A stretch of 64,000 bases of DNA, taken from positions 1 to 64,000 of the forward strand of contig NZ_JAXMCX010000007.1 of NCBI RefSeq assembly GCF_046349115.1. Reading direction: 5' to 3'. Below, piece by piece: positions 53,141 to 63,003 of this stretch (position 1 is the first letter of the stretch; each line of letters begins with the position of its first letter). Made by a program: the position numbers and the translations under genes. Below the pieces are notes generated by a model. That model made no database searches. It was not told where the DNA came from and saw only the letters and a program-made list of their open reading frames with translations. This stretch comes from Methylocystis sp046349115 (GTDB lineage: Bacteria > Pseudomonadota > Alphaproteobacteria > Rhizobiales > Beijerinckiaceae).

Positions 53141-53336
53141 TTGGCTCTCCGGCGCTCGCGCTGCGCGACCGCGCGTTCGCCACGCTGTGCGCGGACGCGC
53201 TTGCTGGCGTCAATTCACGGCGTTATCACGTTTTTCGTTGAGCCGCGCCTGCCGGCGTCGGCGGCGCGCCATAATCGGCGGATAGGATGACGCCATCGAT
53301 GAGCCGATTATTGTCGCGAGCGCAGAGCGAATTCCG

Positions 53337-54485
53337 ATGACCGTCGCGGCGATGGGGCGCCCGCCCAAATTCACGCGCCAGTCTTCGACGGAAGGCGCGC
53401 GGCTGTCGCTGTCGGGCGACTGGACTCTGATCGCCTCTCGTCAGCTCGAGGAGGAGGCAAGCCGCATCGTCGAGGAGGCGAGGCGCGATCGATTGGTCGT
53501 CTTCGATCTTTCGCAGGTTTCGCAACTCGACACCGCCGGCGCCTGGCTGATCAACCGCGCGCGGCATGAACTCGCGCGTCGCGACGTCGCCGTCGCCCTC
53601 GAACATGTGCGTCCGGAATATTCGACCCTGCTCGAAGAGGCGCATTATCGCGCCTTCGAGCCGCCGGCGCGGCCAAGCTTCAATCTGGTTTTCGCCCTGC
53701 TTGCGGACCTCGGCGAATCGACGGTCGACGCCATTCACGAATTCTATCGCGGCGTCAGCTTTCTTGGCGAATTCGTTTCGTCGATGATCTATGTGGCGAG
53801 CCGTCCGGACCGCTTCAGGCTGACGTCGCTTGTCGCGCAAATCGAGCTTATCGGTTTTCGCAGCGTTCCGATTATCGTTCTGATCAATATTCTGGTCGGC
53901 GGCATCGTCGCGCAGCAGGGCATTTTCCAGCTCTTAAAGTTCGGCGCGTCGAGCTACACGGTAAGCCTGATCGGTATCCTGGTGTTGCGCGAACTTGGCG
54001 TTCTGCTCACGTCGATCATGATCGCCGGCCGTTCAGGCTCGGCGATCACCGCCGAACTCGGTTCGATGAAAATGCGGGAGGAGATCGACGCGCTGCTGGT
54101 GATGGGACTTTCGCCAATCGAGGTGCTGATCGCGCCGCGGGTGCTTGGCCTCGTGATCTCCCTGCCGATCCTGACCTTCATCGCCGACATGGCGGCGCTG
54201 TTTGGCGGCATGATCGTGTCGTGGTGGTATGGCGGCATCAGCCCGGTGGCCTTCGCCTCGCTGCTCAAGGAAGCGATCGCGCTGCATACGTTTCTCGTCG
54301 GCATCATCAAGGCGCCCTTCATGGCGCTGGTGATCGGCCTCATCGCCTCGATGGACGGGCTCGCGACGAAAGGCTCCGCCGAATCGCTCGGCAGGCAGGT
54401 CACCTCCTCGGTGGTTAAATCCATCTTCATGGTCATCGTGATGGATGGGCTGTTCGCCATATTTTTCGCATCGATCGACTATTGA
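53337..54485 (+). CDS. mlaE: MlaE-family ABC permease with N-terminal STAS domain
   Basis: A 382-residue inner-membrane permease for phospholipid transport. Residues about 20-110 form a STAS domain (LSLSGDWTLIASRQLEEEA, VVFDLSQVSQLDTAGAWLI). The MlaE domain follows with FRSVPIIVLINILVGGIVAQ, VLRELGVLLTSIMIAGRSGS, AELGSMKMREEIDALLVMG and KAPFMALVIGLIASMDG. In E. coli the STAS protein (MlaB) is separate; here it is fused. First gene of the mla operon. Confidence 0.94.
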   Translation: MTVAAMGRPPKFTRQSSTEGARLSLSGDWTLIASRQLEEEASRIVEEARRDRLVVFDLSQVSQLDTAGAWLINRARHELARRDVAVALEHVRPEYSTLLEEAHYRAFEPPARPSFNLVFALLADLGESTVDAIHEFYRGVSFLGEFVSSMIYVASRPDRFRLTSLVAQIELIGFRSVPIIVLINILVGGIVAQQGIFQLLKFGASSYTVSLIGILVLRELGVLLTSIMIAGRSGSAITAELGSMKMREEIDALLVMGLSPIEVLIAPRVLGLVISLPILTFIADMAALFGGMIVSWWYGGISPVAFASLLKEAIALHTFLVGIIKAPFMALVIGLIASMDGLATKGSAESLGRQVTSSVVKSIFMVIVMDGLFAIFFASIDY

Positions 54486-54493
54486 GCGCGCCG

Positions 54494-55351
54494 ATGACCA
54501 GCCCCTCGACCTTTGCCGACGGCGCCGTTCAACAGCGGCAAAATCGCGATGTCGTCATCGGCGTGCGCGACCTCGTCGTCGGCTTTGGCGACAAAACCAT
54601 CATGAAGGGTCTCAACCTCGACGTTTTCCGCGGCGAGGTGCTCGGCGTCGTCGGCGGCTCCGGCCAGGGCAAATCCGTGCTCACCCGCGCCATCCTCGGA
54701 CTGGTGCCGCCGCGCGGTGGCTCCATTCGCATTTTCGGGCAGGACCGCGACGCCCTGGCGCCCGCCGATCGCCGAACGCTCGAGCAGCGCTGGGGCGTCC
54801 TGTTCCAGAACGGGGCGCTTTTCTCGGGGCTTACGGTCAAGCAGAACATTCAGATGCCGATGCGCGAGACGCGCGAACTGTCGCGACATCTGATGGATGA
54901 GCTGGCGATGCTTAAGTTAGAGCTGGTTGGCCTCGGTCCGGACGCCGCGGACAAATTTCCGTCAGAATTATCGGGCGGCATGGTGAAGCGCGCGGCCCTG
55001 GCGCGCGCCCTGGCGCTTGATCCCGAGCTTGTGTTCCTGGACGAGCCGACGTCGGGGCTCGATCCGATTAGCGCCGCTGAATTCGACGAGCTGATCGGCA
55101 CGCTGCAGCAGACCCTCGGGCTGACCGTGTTCATGGTGACGCATGATCTCGATAGTCTGTATTCGATCTGCGACAGGGTGGCGGCCCTCGCAGAAGGTCG
55201 AGTGATCGCCGCAGGACCGTTGGAAACCTTACTCGAATCCGACCACCCGTGGCTGAGAGCCTATTTCCACGGCGTGCGCGGCGGACGACTGACCGCGGCG
55301 CGCATCGAGCACAAGGACGAAGAATGGAAACCCGCGCCAACTACGCCCTGA
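54494..55351 (+). CDS. mlaF: MlaF-type ABC ATPase
   Basis: A 285-residue ATPase that powers the MlaE permease. Walker A GGSGQGKSVLTRAI, signature LSGGMVKRAALARAL, Walker B LVFLDEPTSGLD, and switch VTHDLDSL are all present. ATG at 54494 is preferred; a TTG overlapping the mlaE stop (54482) is open. It overlaps mlaD by 28 bases. Confidence 0.94.
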   Translation: MTSPSTFADGAVQQRQNRDVVIGVRDLVVGFGDKTIMKGLNLDVFRGEVLGVVGGSGQGKSVLTRAILGLVPPRGGSIRIFGQDRDALAPADRRTLEQRWGVLFQNGALFSGLTVKQNIQMPMRETRELSRHLMDELAMLKLELVGLGPDAADKFPSELSGGMVKRAALARALALDPELVFLDEPTSGLDPISAAEFDELIGTLQQTLGLTVFMVTHDLDSLYSICDRVAALAEGRVIAAGPLETLLESDHPWLRAYFHGVRGGRLTAARIEHKDEEWKPAPTTP

Positions 55352-56229
55352 TCGGCGCTTTCACGCTGGCGGTCGCCTTCGCGGCCTTCATTTTCGTCTA
55401 TTGGTTCTCGGGACCGAGCCAGCTCGGCCGGCAGGAAACCTATCAGATCGTCTTTACCGGCGCGGTCTCGGGCCTGACCCGCGGCTCCTCGGTGCTGTTC
55501 AATGGCGTGAAGGTCGGCGAGGTCACGCATCTTGGAATTTCCGAACAGGACCCGAGCAAGGTCGACGTGCTGGTCAGGATCGACAGCCGAACGCCGGTCA
55601 AGACCGACACCCGCGCCCGTCTCGAAACGCGGGGCTTTACCGGCGTCTCCGACGTTCTCCTCGTCGGCGGCACGCCCGGCGCGCCGCCCCTGACCGCGCA
55701 AAACGACCAGAAATATCCGCTCATTCAGGCCGAACGGTCCGAATTCCAGAATTTGCTCGGCAATGTTCAGAACCTGTCGACCAAGGCCGCGGAACTCCTT
55801 ACCAAACTCGACAGGCTGATCGACGACAATGGCCCGGCGATCACGGCGACGCTCAAAAACGCCGAGAAAGTCAGCAAGACTCTCGCCGACAATTCAGCGT
55901 CCATCTCGAGCTTCATTCAGGACGCGAGCGCTGTCGCGCAGTCGATGAAGCCCGTGGCGGCGCGGCTCGACAAGGTGCTCGCGGCGGGCGAAAAGCTGAT
56001 CGCCTCAATCGACCCCAAGCAGATCAAGGCGATTACCGGCAATATCGCCGGGGCGACGGAACGCATCAACCGCTTCGCCGCGAGCGGGCTTCGCGAATAT
56101 GAACAGCTTGCGGTCGACGGGCGCAAGGCAGTCGACACATTCGACCGCACGCTGCGCTCAGTCGAGAAAAACCCGTCGCAATTCATCTTCGGAGCGTCCC
56201 CGTCCGTGCCGGAATATCAGGGCCGGTAG
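55324..56229 (+). CDS. mlaD: MlaD-type MCE lipid-transfer protein
   Basis: A 301-residue protein with one N-terminal membrane anchor (ALIGAFTLAVAFAAFIFVYW) and a single MCE domain (about 40-120: IVFTGAVSGLTRGSSVLFNG, VKVGEVTHLGI, RLETRGFTGVSDVLLVGG). A long helical periplasmic region follows (ITATLKNAEKVSKTLADNSA). MCE proteins form hexameric rings that carry lipids across the periplasm. It is longer than E. coli MlaD, as in rhizobia. Start METRANYALIG at 55324. Confidence 0.93.
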   Translation: METRANYALIGAFTLAVAFAAFIFVYWFSGPSQLGRQETYQIVFTGAVSGLTRGSSVLFNGVKVGEVTHLGISEQDPSKVDVLVRIDSRTPVKTDTRARLETRGFTGVSDVLLVGGTPGAPPLTAQNDQKYPLIQAERSEFQNLLGNVQNLSTKAAELLTKLDRLIDDNGPAITATLKNAEKVSKTLADNSASISSFIQDASAVAQSMKPVAARLDKVLAAGEKLIASIDPKQIKAITGNIAGATERINRFAASGLREYEQLAVDGRKAVDTFDRTLRSVEKNPSQFIFGASPSVPEYQGR

Positions 56230-56276
56230 AGCATTTTTCGCCGAAATGGACACCGGTTCGTCGCGAAAACGCGTCA
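56228..56276. repeat. Possible dispersed Rhizobiales intergenic repeat
   Basis: The stretch starting AGAGCATTTTTCGCCGAAAT and ending AAAACGCGTCAA closely resembles a short intergenic repeat that I recall as common in Methylobacterium/Bradyrhizobium-type genomes (AGAGCATTTTC...ACCGGTTC...AAAACGCGTC). It lies right after the mlaD stop. Only one copy is in the window, so this rests on memory. Confidence 0.4.
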
Positions 56277-56497
56277 ATTCAAGAATCGAGCGCGCGGCTG
56301 GCGAAAATGCGGACGCCGGCGTTTCGCGTAAAGCGCGCGCTAAGTTTTGCCATCGATCATGTCATATGCATGTGGGCGCGCGCGTACCCATGCAGCGCGA
56401 TCAAGGGCCGCCAAGCTTGGCTTTGAGCCGATGCGCGGATCGGATAGAAGGACGGAGCCCGGTTCGGCGCGCGGGCGAAATGGGGCGACGGGTCGGC

Positions 56498-57091
56498 ATG
56501 AAACTGATGGCGTCCACGTCGACGCAACGCAAGGCGACGCGGACGACAGCGCTTGCATTGTTCGCGCTGATCGTCGCGGCCTGCGCCAGCGCGCCGCGCG
56601 AGACCTTCGATCTGACCGCCGACTCGGCTCCTTTGCGCAGCGTCGCGCTGCGCGGCGGCCCCGCGGTTTATGTTCCGGAGCCGGCGGCGGTCGCGCCGAC
56701 CTCCTCCGATCGAATCGTCGTTCGCGCGGCCGATGACAGCGTCGCGGTTCTTCCCGGCGTGCAATGGTCCGATCCGCTGCCGCGTCTTTTTCAGCGCCGC
56801 CTGATCGAAGCATTGCAGCGATGCGGCCTCTCAGCCTCTTCCAACATCGGCGCGTCAATCAAGTTGCAGACCGACGTGCGGCGCTTTGAAATCGACATCG
56901 CCCGCGATCTCGCGGTCGTTGAAGTTTCCGCCGAACTCGTCGACGGCGGCGGGCGGGCGCGTTTAGCGCGCATTTTCGTCGAAGAGGGTCCGGCGCCGGA
57001 ACATACCGGTTCGCAGGCGGCGCGGGCGCTCAGCGACGCCGCCGTGCGCCTCGCACTGCGCATCGGCCAATGGACGCGCGCCGCGAAGTAG
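56498..57091 (+). CDS. ABC-type transport auxiliary lipoprotein (PqiC/LptE-like)
   Basis: A 197-residue lipoprotein. Signal peptide ATRTTALALFALIVAAC with the lipobox at VAAC, then DLTADSAPLRSVALRGGPAV, DRIVVRAADDSVAVLPGVQW and SDPLPRLFQRRLIEALQR, which define the ABC transport auxiliary family. Such proteins complete MCE systems at the outer membrane. It lies 268 bases after mlaD. ATG at 56498 is chosen over ATG at 56480; neither has a strong ribosome-binding site. Confidence 0.87.
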   Translation: MKLMASTSTQRKATRTTALALFALIVAACASAPRETFDLTADSAPLRSVALRGGPAVYVPEPAAVAPTSSDRIVVRAADDSVAVLPGVQWSDPLPRLFQRRLIEALQRCGLSASSNIGASIKLQTDVRRFEIDIARDLAVVEVSAELVDGGGRARLARIFVEEGPAPEHTGSQAARALSDAAVRLALRIGQWTRAAK

Positions 57092-57101
57092 CGCGCGGCG
57101 C

Positions 57102-57908
57102 TCATTTCGTGATCAAACCTTCCCACAGCATGATGGTGAGGCAAGCTAGAAACCCGCCAGTCTCGCAGGCGGCTTTCGTCGCGTCCCGCCAGCGTTCCGC
57201 CGCCGCGCGCGTCAAGACGCCCGCGGCGACGCAATTGTCGGTCACGCGCGCGAGGTCAAAGATGATATCCGCCGCCGTTTCGTCCCTGACGATCAACGCC
57301 TGCGCCCGGCAGCCGATGTTCCCGACGCCGCACCGCTGGAGCAAAGCCCCGGCTTCGCGGCCGATATAGGGGTTGGCGAAAGATTTTTCCCAAAACCCGG
57401 CGATCTTGGCCCCGGTCGCGAGATCGCCGTTATAGACGAAAAAAGTTCCCCAATCGGGCTCGGCGACGACGATCCTCCCCCCATCGCGCGTCACCCGAAC
57501 CATTTCGCGCAAGGCTTCAATGGCGCCGGCGATGTGCTGCAACGAGCGGTCGATCCGCACCGCGTCGAAGCAATTGTCGTTGAATGGCAGGCGCCGGGAG
57601 TCGCCGCCGATGAAGCGGGCGTTCGCCAAACCCCGCGCCCGCTCCCACGCCAGAGCGAGAAAACCCAGCGAAGGATCGAGCCCATAGACTTCGGCGCCCG
57701 GGAAGCGCCGCGCCAGTTCTATGACGTCAAAGCCGACCCCGCAGGCCACGTCCAATATCCTGCCCTTTCCCGATATGTGCAGGGCCTCCCAGCTCTCCTC
57801 CTTGTAGCGCTTGAAAAAAGGCGTCCCGTTCATGAAATCGAGACAGCGGGTGAGGTCTGGCCGCATCGCGCCGTCGGCATGGCGAAAGCCTAAAGCGATG
57901 TCCGTCAT
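57102..57908 (-). CDS. Class I SAM-dependent methyltransferase
   Basis: A 268-residue enzyme with SAM motif I ILDVACGVGFDVIELARRFP, acidic loop VYGLDPSLGFLALA, and DAVRIDRSLQHIAGAIEALR as motif II. REMVRVTRDGGRIVVAEPDW is the usual post-II segment of UbiE/arsenite-type small-molecule methyltransferases. The acceptor is not known. It is convergent with the Mla lipoprotein gene. Confidence 0.85.
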   Translation of the reverse strand: MTDIALGFRHADGAMRPDLTRCLDFMNGTPFFKRYKEESWEALHISGKGRILDVACGVGFDVIELARRFPGAEVYGLDPSLGFLALAWERARGLANARFIGGDSRRLPFNDNCFDAVRIDRSLQHIAGAIEALREMVRVTRDGGRIVVAEPDWGTFFVYNGDLATGAKIAGFWEKSFANPYIGREAGALLQRCGVGNIGCRAQALIVRDETAADIIFDLARVTDNCVAAGVLTRAAAERWRDATKAACETGGFLACLTIMLWEGLITK

Positions 57909-58139
57909 GGACGCGCCGCTTGCGACTCAAAGCCGCTGAATCGCTGAAATGTGGCCCAGCGTCGCGCGCGCTCGGAGGGGCTAGCGCCGCAAACGGACGG
58001 GTGGTAACTGGACGGCGACGATTTAGGCGTCCGCCGGCGATCCGCGCGCGGCATGGACGAACAAGGGTCGCGGCGTTCCGCCCCGCGGACAGCGAAGGCG
58101 CCGCGAACATTGAGCATGGACGAGGAAGAGACAGGCGTC

Positions 58140-58529
58140 ATGGCGAAGATGAGCTTTGAGGATGCTGCGACCCGCTATGGCGCGGAGCCTGGCGGCGGCG
58201 CGCCGACAAAGGTCAAGATCACCTTCATCGATTCGCAGGGTCAAGCCCGCACCGTCGAAGGTGAGGTCGGCTCCACCGTGATGGAGACCGCGCGCCGCAA
58301 CGACATTCCCGAAATCGCCGCCGAATGCGGCGGCGCCTGCGCTTGCGCCACCTGCCATGTCTATGTCGATGAAAACTGGACGGAAAAGACCGGCAAGCCG
58401 TCGCAGATGGAAGAGGACATGCTCGACTTCGCCTTTGACGTGAAGCCGAATTCGCGGCTGTGCTGCCAGATCACGGTGCGGCCGGAGCTCGAGGGGCTAG
58501 TCGTCACGACCCCAGCCCAGCAGGGCTGA
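58140..58529 (+). CDS. [2Fe-2S] ferredoxin, adrenodoxin/FdVI-like
   Basis: A 129-residue electron carrier. Cluster ligands follow the C-x4-C-x2-C pattern in AAECGGACACATCHVYVD-type sequence (C, C, C of CGGACACATC), with the fourth Cys in SRLCCQITV. EMLDFAFDVKPNSRLCCQI matches vertebrate-adrenodoxin-like bacterial ferredoxins. ATG at 58140 has AGGAAGAG upstream; the extra 25 N-terminal residues (MSFEDAATRYGAEPGGG) are unusual for the family. The probable reductase gene follows at 58717. Confidence 0.93.
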   Translation: MAKMSFEDAATRYGAEPGGGAPTKVKITFIDSQGQARTVEGEVGSTVMETARRNDIPEIAAECGGACACATCHVYVDENWTEKTGKPSQMEEDMLDFAFDVKPNSRLCCQITVRPELEGLVVTTPAQQG

Positions 58530-58716
58530 CGCCGATAATTCCATATCGCGCCCGCGCTGGTTTGAATCTCCCAACAAATGCGATAGACGAACGGGGTCGG
58601 CGCCGCGATTGGCGCGCGGCGAGCGCCAGCGCGTCCGGCGCTCAGCGTTGGTTCGCGACGCTGCGCCAGCGCCGTCTTTCCTCTTCACACGTTTGAGGCT
58701 TTAGCGGGAATTGACC

Positions 58717-59766
58717 ATGAACCAGCTTAAGGAAGCCGCGATCGAAACCGATGTCGTCATCGTCGGCGCCGGTCCCGCGGGTCTTTTCTCGGTGTTCGAA
58801 CTCGGCCTTCTCGACATCAAGGCGCATGTCATCGACATTCTGCCGCGCGCCGGCGGCCAATGTTCCGAACTCTATCCCGAAAAGCCGATCTACGACATTC
58901 CCGGCCTGCCGGTCTGCACCGGCCAGGAGCTGACCGACAATCTTCTCAAGCAGATCGAACCCTTCCGGCCGACCTTTCACTTCAACGAAATGGTCGAAAC
59001 CCTGGTCTCGCTTGGAACGCCGGAAAAACCGGAATTTCGGCTTACCACCGACGCAGGCAAGATTTTTAACGCCAAGGTCGTCTTCGTCGCCGCCGGCGGC
59101 GGATCGTTCCAGCCCAAAAAGCCGCCGATCCCGAAGATTGACTCCTATGAGGGCAAGTCGGTCTATTACGCCGTGCGCCGCATGGAGGATTTCCGCGACA
59201 AGAATGTCGTGATCGTCGGCGGCGGCGATTCGGCGCTCGATTGGACGCTCAATCTGCAGCCGGTGGCGAAAAGCCTCACGCTGGTGCATCGGCGCGACCA
59301 GTTCCGCGCCGCGCCGCATTCGGTTTCGGCGATGCAGGAGCTTGCGGCGGCGGGTAAGATCGCCTTCAGGCTCGGCCAGATCACCGCCGTCGAAGGCGAA
59401 GACGGCGAACTGATCAGCGCCACGCTCAAAGGCAATGACGGCGTCGAAGAGAAACTCGCCTGCGAGCGGCTGATGCCCTTCTTCGGGCTGACCATGAAGC
59501 TTGGTCCAGTCGCTGATTGGGGACTTCAGCTCAATGAGAATCTCGTTCCCGTCGACACTGAAAAATTCGAGACGAGCCATCCCGGCATTTTCGCCGTCGG
59601 CGACATCAACTCCTATCCTGGCAAATTGAAGCTCATTCTCTCGGGCTTTCATGAAGCCGCGCTCGCTTCGCAGAAGGCGCATCGCTACATCTATCCCGAC
59701 AAGAAGCTGCTCTTCCAATACACGACGTCCTCGACCAATCTTCAAAAGAAGCTTGGAGTCTCCTGA
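58717..59766 (+). CDS. Ferredoxin-NADP+ reductase, thioredoxin-reductase-like
   Basis: A 349-residue flavoenzyme. FAD site DVVIVGAGPAGLFSVFELG near residue 13, AGGQCSELYPEKPIYDIPG, NADP site NVVIVGGGDSALDWTLNL near 165, and HPGIFAVGDINSYPGKLKLI. There is no redox CxxC, and the tail HRYIYPDKKLLFQYTTSST is characteristic of the TrxR-like FNR group. It would pass electrons between NADPH and the ferredoxin encoded 190 bases upstream. ATG at 58717 is chosen; a TTG two codons earlier is open. Confidence 0.94.
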   Translation: MNQLKEAAIETDVVIVGAGPAGLFSVFELGLLDIKAHVIDILPRAGGQCSELYPEKPIYDIPGLPVCTGQELTDNLLKQIEPFRPTFHFNEMVETLVSLGTPEKPEFRLTTDAGKIFNAKVVFVAAGGGSFQPKKPPIPKIDSYEGKSVYYAVRRMEDFRDKNVVIVGGGDSALDWTLNLQPVAKSLTLVHRRDQFRAAPHSVSAMQELAAAGKIAFRLGQITAVEGEDGELISATLKGNDGVEEKLACERLMPFFGLTMKLGPVADWGLQLNENLVPVDTEKFETSHPGIFAVGDINSYPGKLKLILSGFHEAALASQKAHRYIYPDKKLLFQYTTSSTNLQKKLGVS

Positions 59767-59810
59767 CGTCGGCTAGCGCTGCTCACGAGGAGTCCGCCGT
59801 CGGCGTCGAT

Positions 59811-60500
59811 GTGTCGTTCATCGACGTTACGGCTATCGCCGACGATGAATGGCCAAAGCTCGCGACGCTTCTCGATGAATCCGAAACCGCACGGGCGCAG
59901 CGTTTCGCTTTCGAATCCGACCGGCGCGCCTATGTCGCCGCGCATGCGCTGTTGCGTGCGCGCCTTTCCCAGCGTTCGATAGACGTTTCGCCCCGCGAAT
60001 GGCGTTTCGGCGCGACCCCGCACGGCAAGCCGTTTCTACTCGGGCCGAGCGCCGGCCTCAGCGTCAGCCTCTCGCATACGCGCGGCATGGTCGCCGTGGC
60101 GATCGCTTCGGGCCGCGAGATCGGCGTCGACGTCGAGTCCGCGCTGACGCCGCGAAACGCTCTTAACGTCGCCGAACGCTACTTTGCGCCCGAAGAAGCG
60201 GAGCTTTTGCGCTCCGAATCCGATCCGGTCACTCGGAACGAAATTTTTTTTGCGATTTGGACTCTCAAGGAAGCGGTCTTGAAGGCCGACGGACGCGGAC
60301 TGGCGCGCGGACTCGACAGCTTCGTCGTCAGACTGTCGCCGCCCGCCATTACCAGTGATTCTGGCGAGAACTATGTCGTCGCGCAATGGCGGCGCGGCGG
60401 TTTCTTCATCGCGGCGGCGGCGCAGGGCGGAGCAGATTTTCGCATCGAGGAAGCGCATGCATCTGCGCTGGCTGCGGCAATGCGTTCGTTTGAAGCCTGA
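59811..60500 (+). CDS. 4'-phosphopantetheinyl transferase, Sfp type
   Basis: A 229-residue enzyme that activates carrier proteins by adding phosphopantetheine from CoA. Motifs: GKPFLLGPSAGLSVSLSHT, the metal site IGVDVES, and WTLKEAVLKADGRGL. It starts with GTG at 59811. No acyl- or peptidyl-carrier gene is in the window, so the target (polyketide synthase, peptide synthetase or aminoadipate-type reductase) lies elsewhere. Co-directional with the ferredoxin reductase, 45 bases apart. Confidence 0.93.
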   Translation: MSFIDVTAIADDEWPKLATLLDESETARAQRFAFESDRRAYVAAHALLRARLSQRSIDVSPREWRFGATPHGKPFLLGPSAGLSVSLSHTRGMVAVAIASGREIGVDVESALTPRNALNVAERYFAPEEAELLRSESDPVTRNEIFFAIWTLKEAVLKADGRGLARGLDSFVVRLSPPAITSDSGENYVVAQWRRGGFFIAAAAQGGADFRIEEAHASALAAAMRSFEA

Positions 60501-60557
60501 ACCCGGGGCGCTAATTTCGTCGCGGGCTCTTCACGCGCGGCCACTGGAGGAGGATTC

Positions 60558-61145
60558 ATGACCGACCTGCTACTTCTCGCGATTTGCATCGGCGCAGCTT
60601 TGTTCGCATTGGCCCTTTTCATTCAGCCTGACAGTTTCGTGGTGCGGCGCGAGGCGGTCATCGACGCGCCGCCGCGCAAGGTTTTCACGGCGATCGACAA
60701 TCTACGCAATTGGGAATCATGGTCGCCTTGGGCCAAGCTCGATCCAAACGCCGACACCCGTTACGAGGGACCTGCCGCCGGCCCCGGCGCGGCCTTCGAA
60801 TGGTCTGGCGATAAAAAGATCGGCGCGGGTCGCCTGACGATCGTCGACAGTCAGCCGAGCGAGCGCGTCGACCTCACTCTCGACATGCGCAAGCCCTTCG
60901 CGGCGACCAGCACGGTGACATTCGTTCTTTCTCCCGAGGGTGAAGCGAGTGACAGCGGATGGCTCGCGCGCGCGCTGGGATTTGGCGGCGCTTCCGGGAC
61001 CGGCAAGACTCATGTCGCCTGGAGCATGTCGGGAAAGGCCGGCCTCATCAGTAGAGCGATGAACATCTTCTTGAGCCGCGACAAGATGCTCGGCGAGCAG
61101 TTCGAGAAAGGCCTCGCCAATCTCGGCGCGCATTTAGGCAAATAG
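60558..61145 (+). CDS. Membrane-anchored SRPBCC (polyketide cyclase/dehydrase-like) protein
   Basis: A 195-residue protein with an N-terminal membrane helix (LLLLAICIGAALFALALFI) and a START-like domain: RREAVIDAPPRKVFTAIDNL, NWESWSPWAKLDPNADTRYE, THVAWSMSGKAGLISRAMNI. The ending MLGEQFEKGLANLGAH is also family-typical. GGAGGAGGATTC precedes the ATG, an excellent ribosome-binding site. The ligand is unknown; the cyclase label is only a family name. Confidence 0.87.
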   Translation: MTDLLLLAICIGAALFALALFIQPDSFVVRREAVIDAPPRKVFTAIDNLRNWESWSPWAKLDPNADTRYEGPAAGPGAAFEWSGDKKIGAGRLTIVDSQPSERVDLTLDMRKPFAATSTVTFVLSPEGEASDSGWLARALGFGGASGTGKTHVAWSMSGKAGLISRAMNIFLSRDKMLGEQFEKGLANLGAHLGK

Positions 61146-61260
61146 CGCCAGCGGATGAAGCGACGCGGCGCTTGCGCTGTATCCCGCGACACGCCATCTG
61201 CATGGCGGATGCGACGCCGCTCATGCGCCGCCATGATCAATTCGCCGTGACCGACTCGCC

Positions 61261-61947
61261 ATGACTGAAATGTTCGAAGCCGCCTTGGCGGCGCTGCGCC
61301 AGATCATGACTAGGCCGTTCCGCGCGGTCCTCTTCAAAAGTCTCGGCATGACCTTCCTGATGCTGGCGCTGGCATGGGTCGGTCTCGACAGGCTCGCTTT
61401 GTCCTTCGTGATGGTCGATCATCCCTGGCTGCGCACGGCGCTCGCCTATGCGACCGGCGCGGGACTCTTCTTCTTGATGGCCTTTCTCATCGCGCCGGTC
61501 TCGGTGCTGGTGTCGGGTCTGTTCCTCGACGATCTCGCCGATCATGTCGAAGCCGATCTCTATCCGGTAGGACAGCGCGGGCGCGCGATTCCCGCGACAC
61601 AAGCGATTTTCATGGCGCTGCGCTTTGCGCTCGTGTCGGCGATCGTCAATTTCTTCGCGCTGCTGCTATTGTTCGTGCCGGGCATCAACGCTGCGGCCTT
61701 TCTCCTCGCCAACGCCTATCTCTTCGGCCGCGAATATTTTCTCTTCGCCGCGACGCGCTTTCGATCACTGCAGGAGTCGGAAGAACTGCGCCGTCGTCAC
61801 GCGTTTTGGCTGTTCGTCGCTGGATTGTTCATCGCCATCTTCGTCGCGACGCCGGGATTGAATGTGCTGACGCCGCTCTTCGCCGTCGCCTTCATGACCC
61901 GCATCCACCGCATGCTGTCGCCATATCCGCGCGAGGAAACGACGTAG
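61261..61947 (+). CDS. CysZ/EI24-type membrane protein
   Basis: A 228-residue protein with four or more membrane segments and the conserved order RPFRAVLFKSLGMTFLMLAL, FLMAFLIAPVSVLVSGLFLD, FVPGINAAAFLLANAYLFGR and EYFLFAATRFRSLQESEELR. This fits EI24/CysZ, linked to sulfate uptake in E. coli. Its role in this organism is inferred from family only. It ends at a palindromic element. Confidence 0.85.
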   Translation: MTEMFEAALAALRQIMTRPFRAVLFKSLGMTFLMLALAWVGLDRLALSFVMVDHPWLRTALAYATGAGLFFLMAFLIAPVSVLVSGLFLDDLADHVEADLYPVGQRGRAIPATQAIFMALRFALVSAIVNFFALLLLFVPGINAAAFLLANAYLFGREYFLFAATRFRSLQESEELRRRHAFWLFVAGLFIAIFVATPGLNVLTPLFAVAFMTRIHRMLSPYPREETT

Positions 61948-61957
61948 CCCCTCAGCC

Positions 61958-62063
61958 GTCATGGCCGGGCTTGTCCCAGCTATCCACGTCGAGACGATGC
62001 GCAAAGGCTGCAAGGCTTGCGAAGCGGCGCCGCGTGGATGCCCGCGACAAGCGCGGGCATGAC
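61958..62063. repeat. Long imperfect inverted repeat between convergent genes
   Basis: The 31-base arms (61958-61988 and 62033-62063) are complementary at 26 positions. The outer ends are GTCATG and CATGAC, and the inner ends ATCCACG and CGTGGAT. A 44-base loop separates them. It lies between the CysZ-like and parB genes and belongs to a different sequence family from the one at 2499-2606. A probable dispersed alphaproteobacterial palindrome with terminator effect. Confidence 0.7.
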
Positions 62064-62110
62064 GCGGAGAGGTCGTGAACCGAGGCGACGATACGTGTCC
62101 GCGCGAAAGC

Positions 62111-62980
<870 letters not shown>

Positions 62981-63003
62981 TTTCGAGACGCTCCTCTTTT
63001 AAG

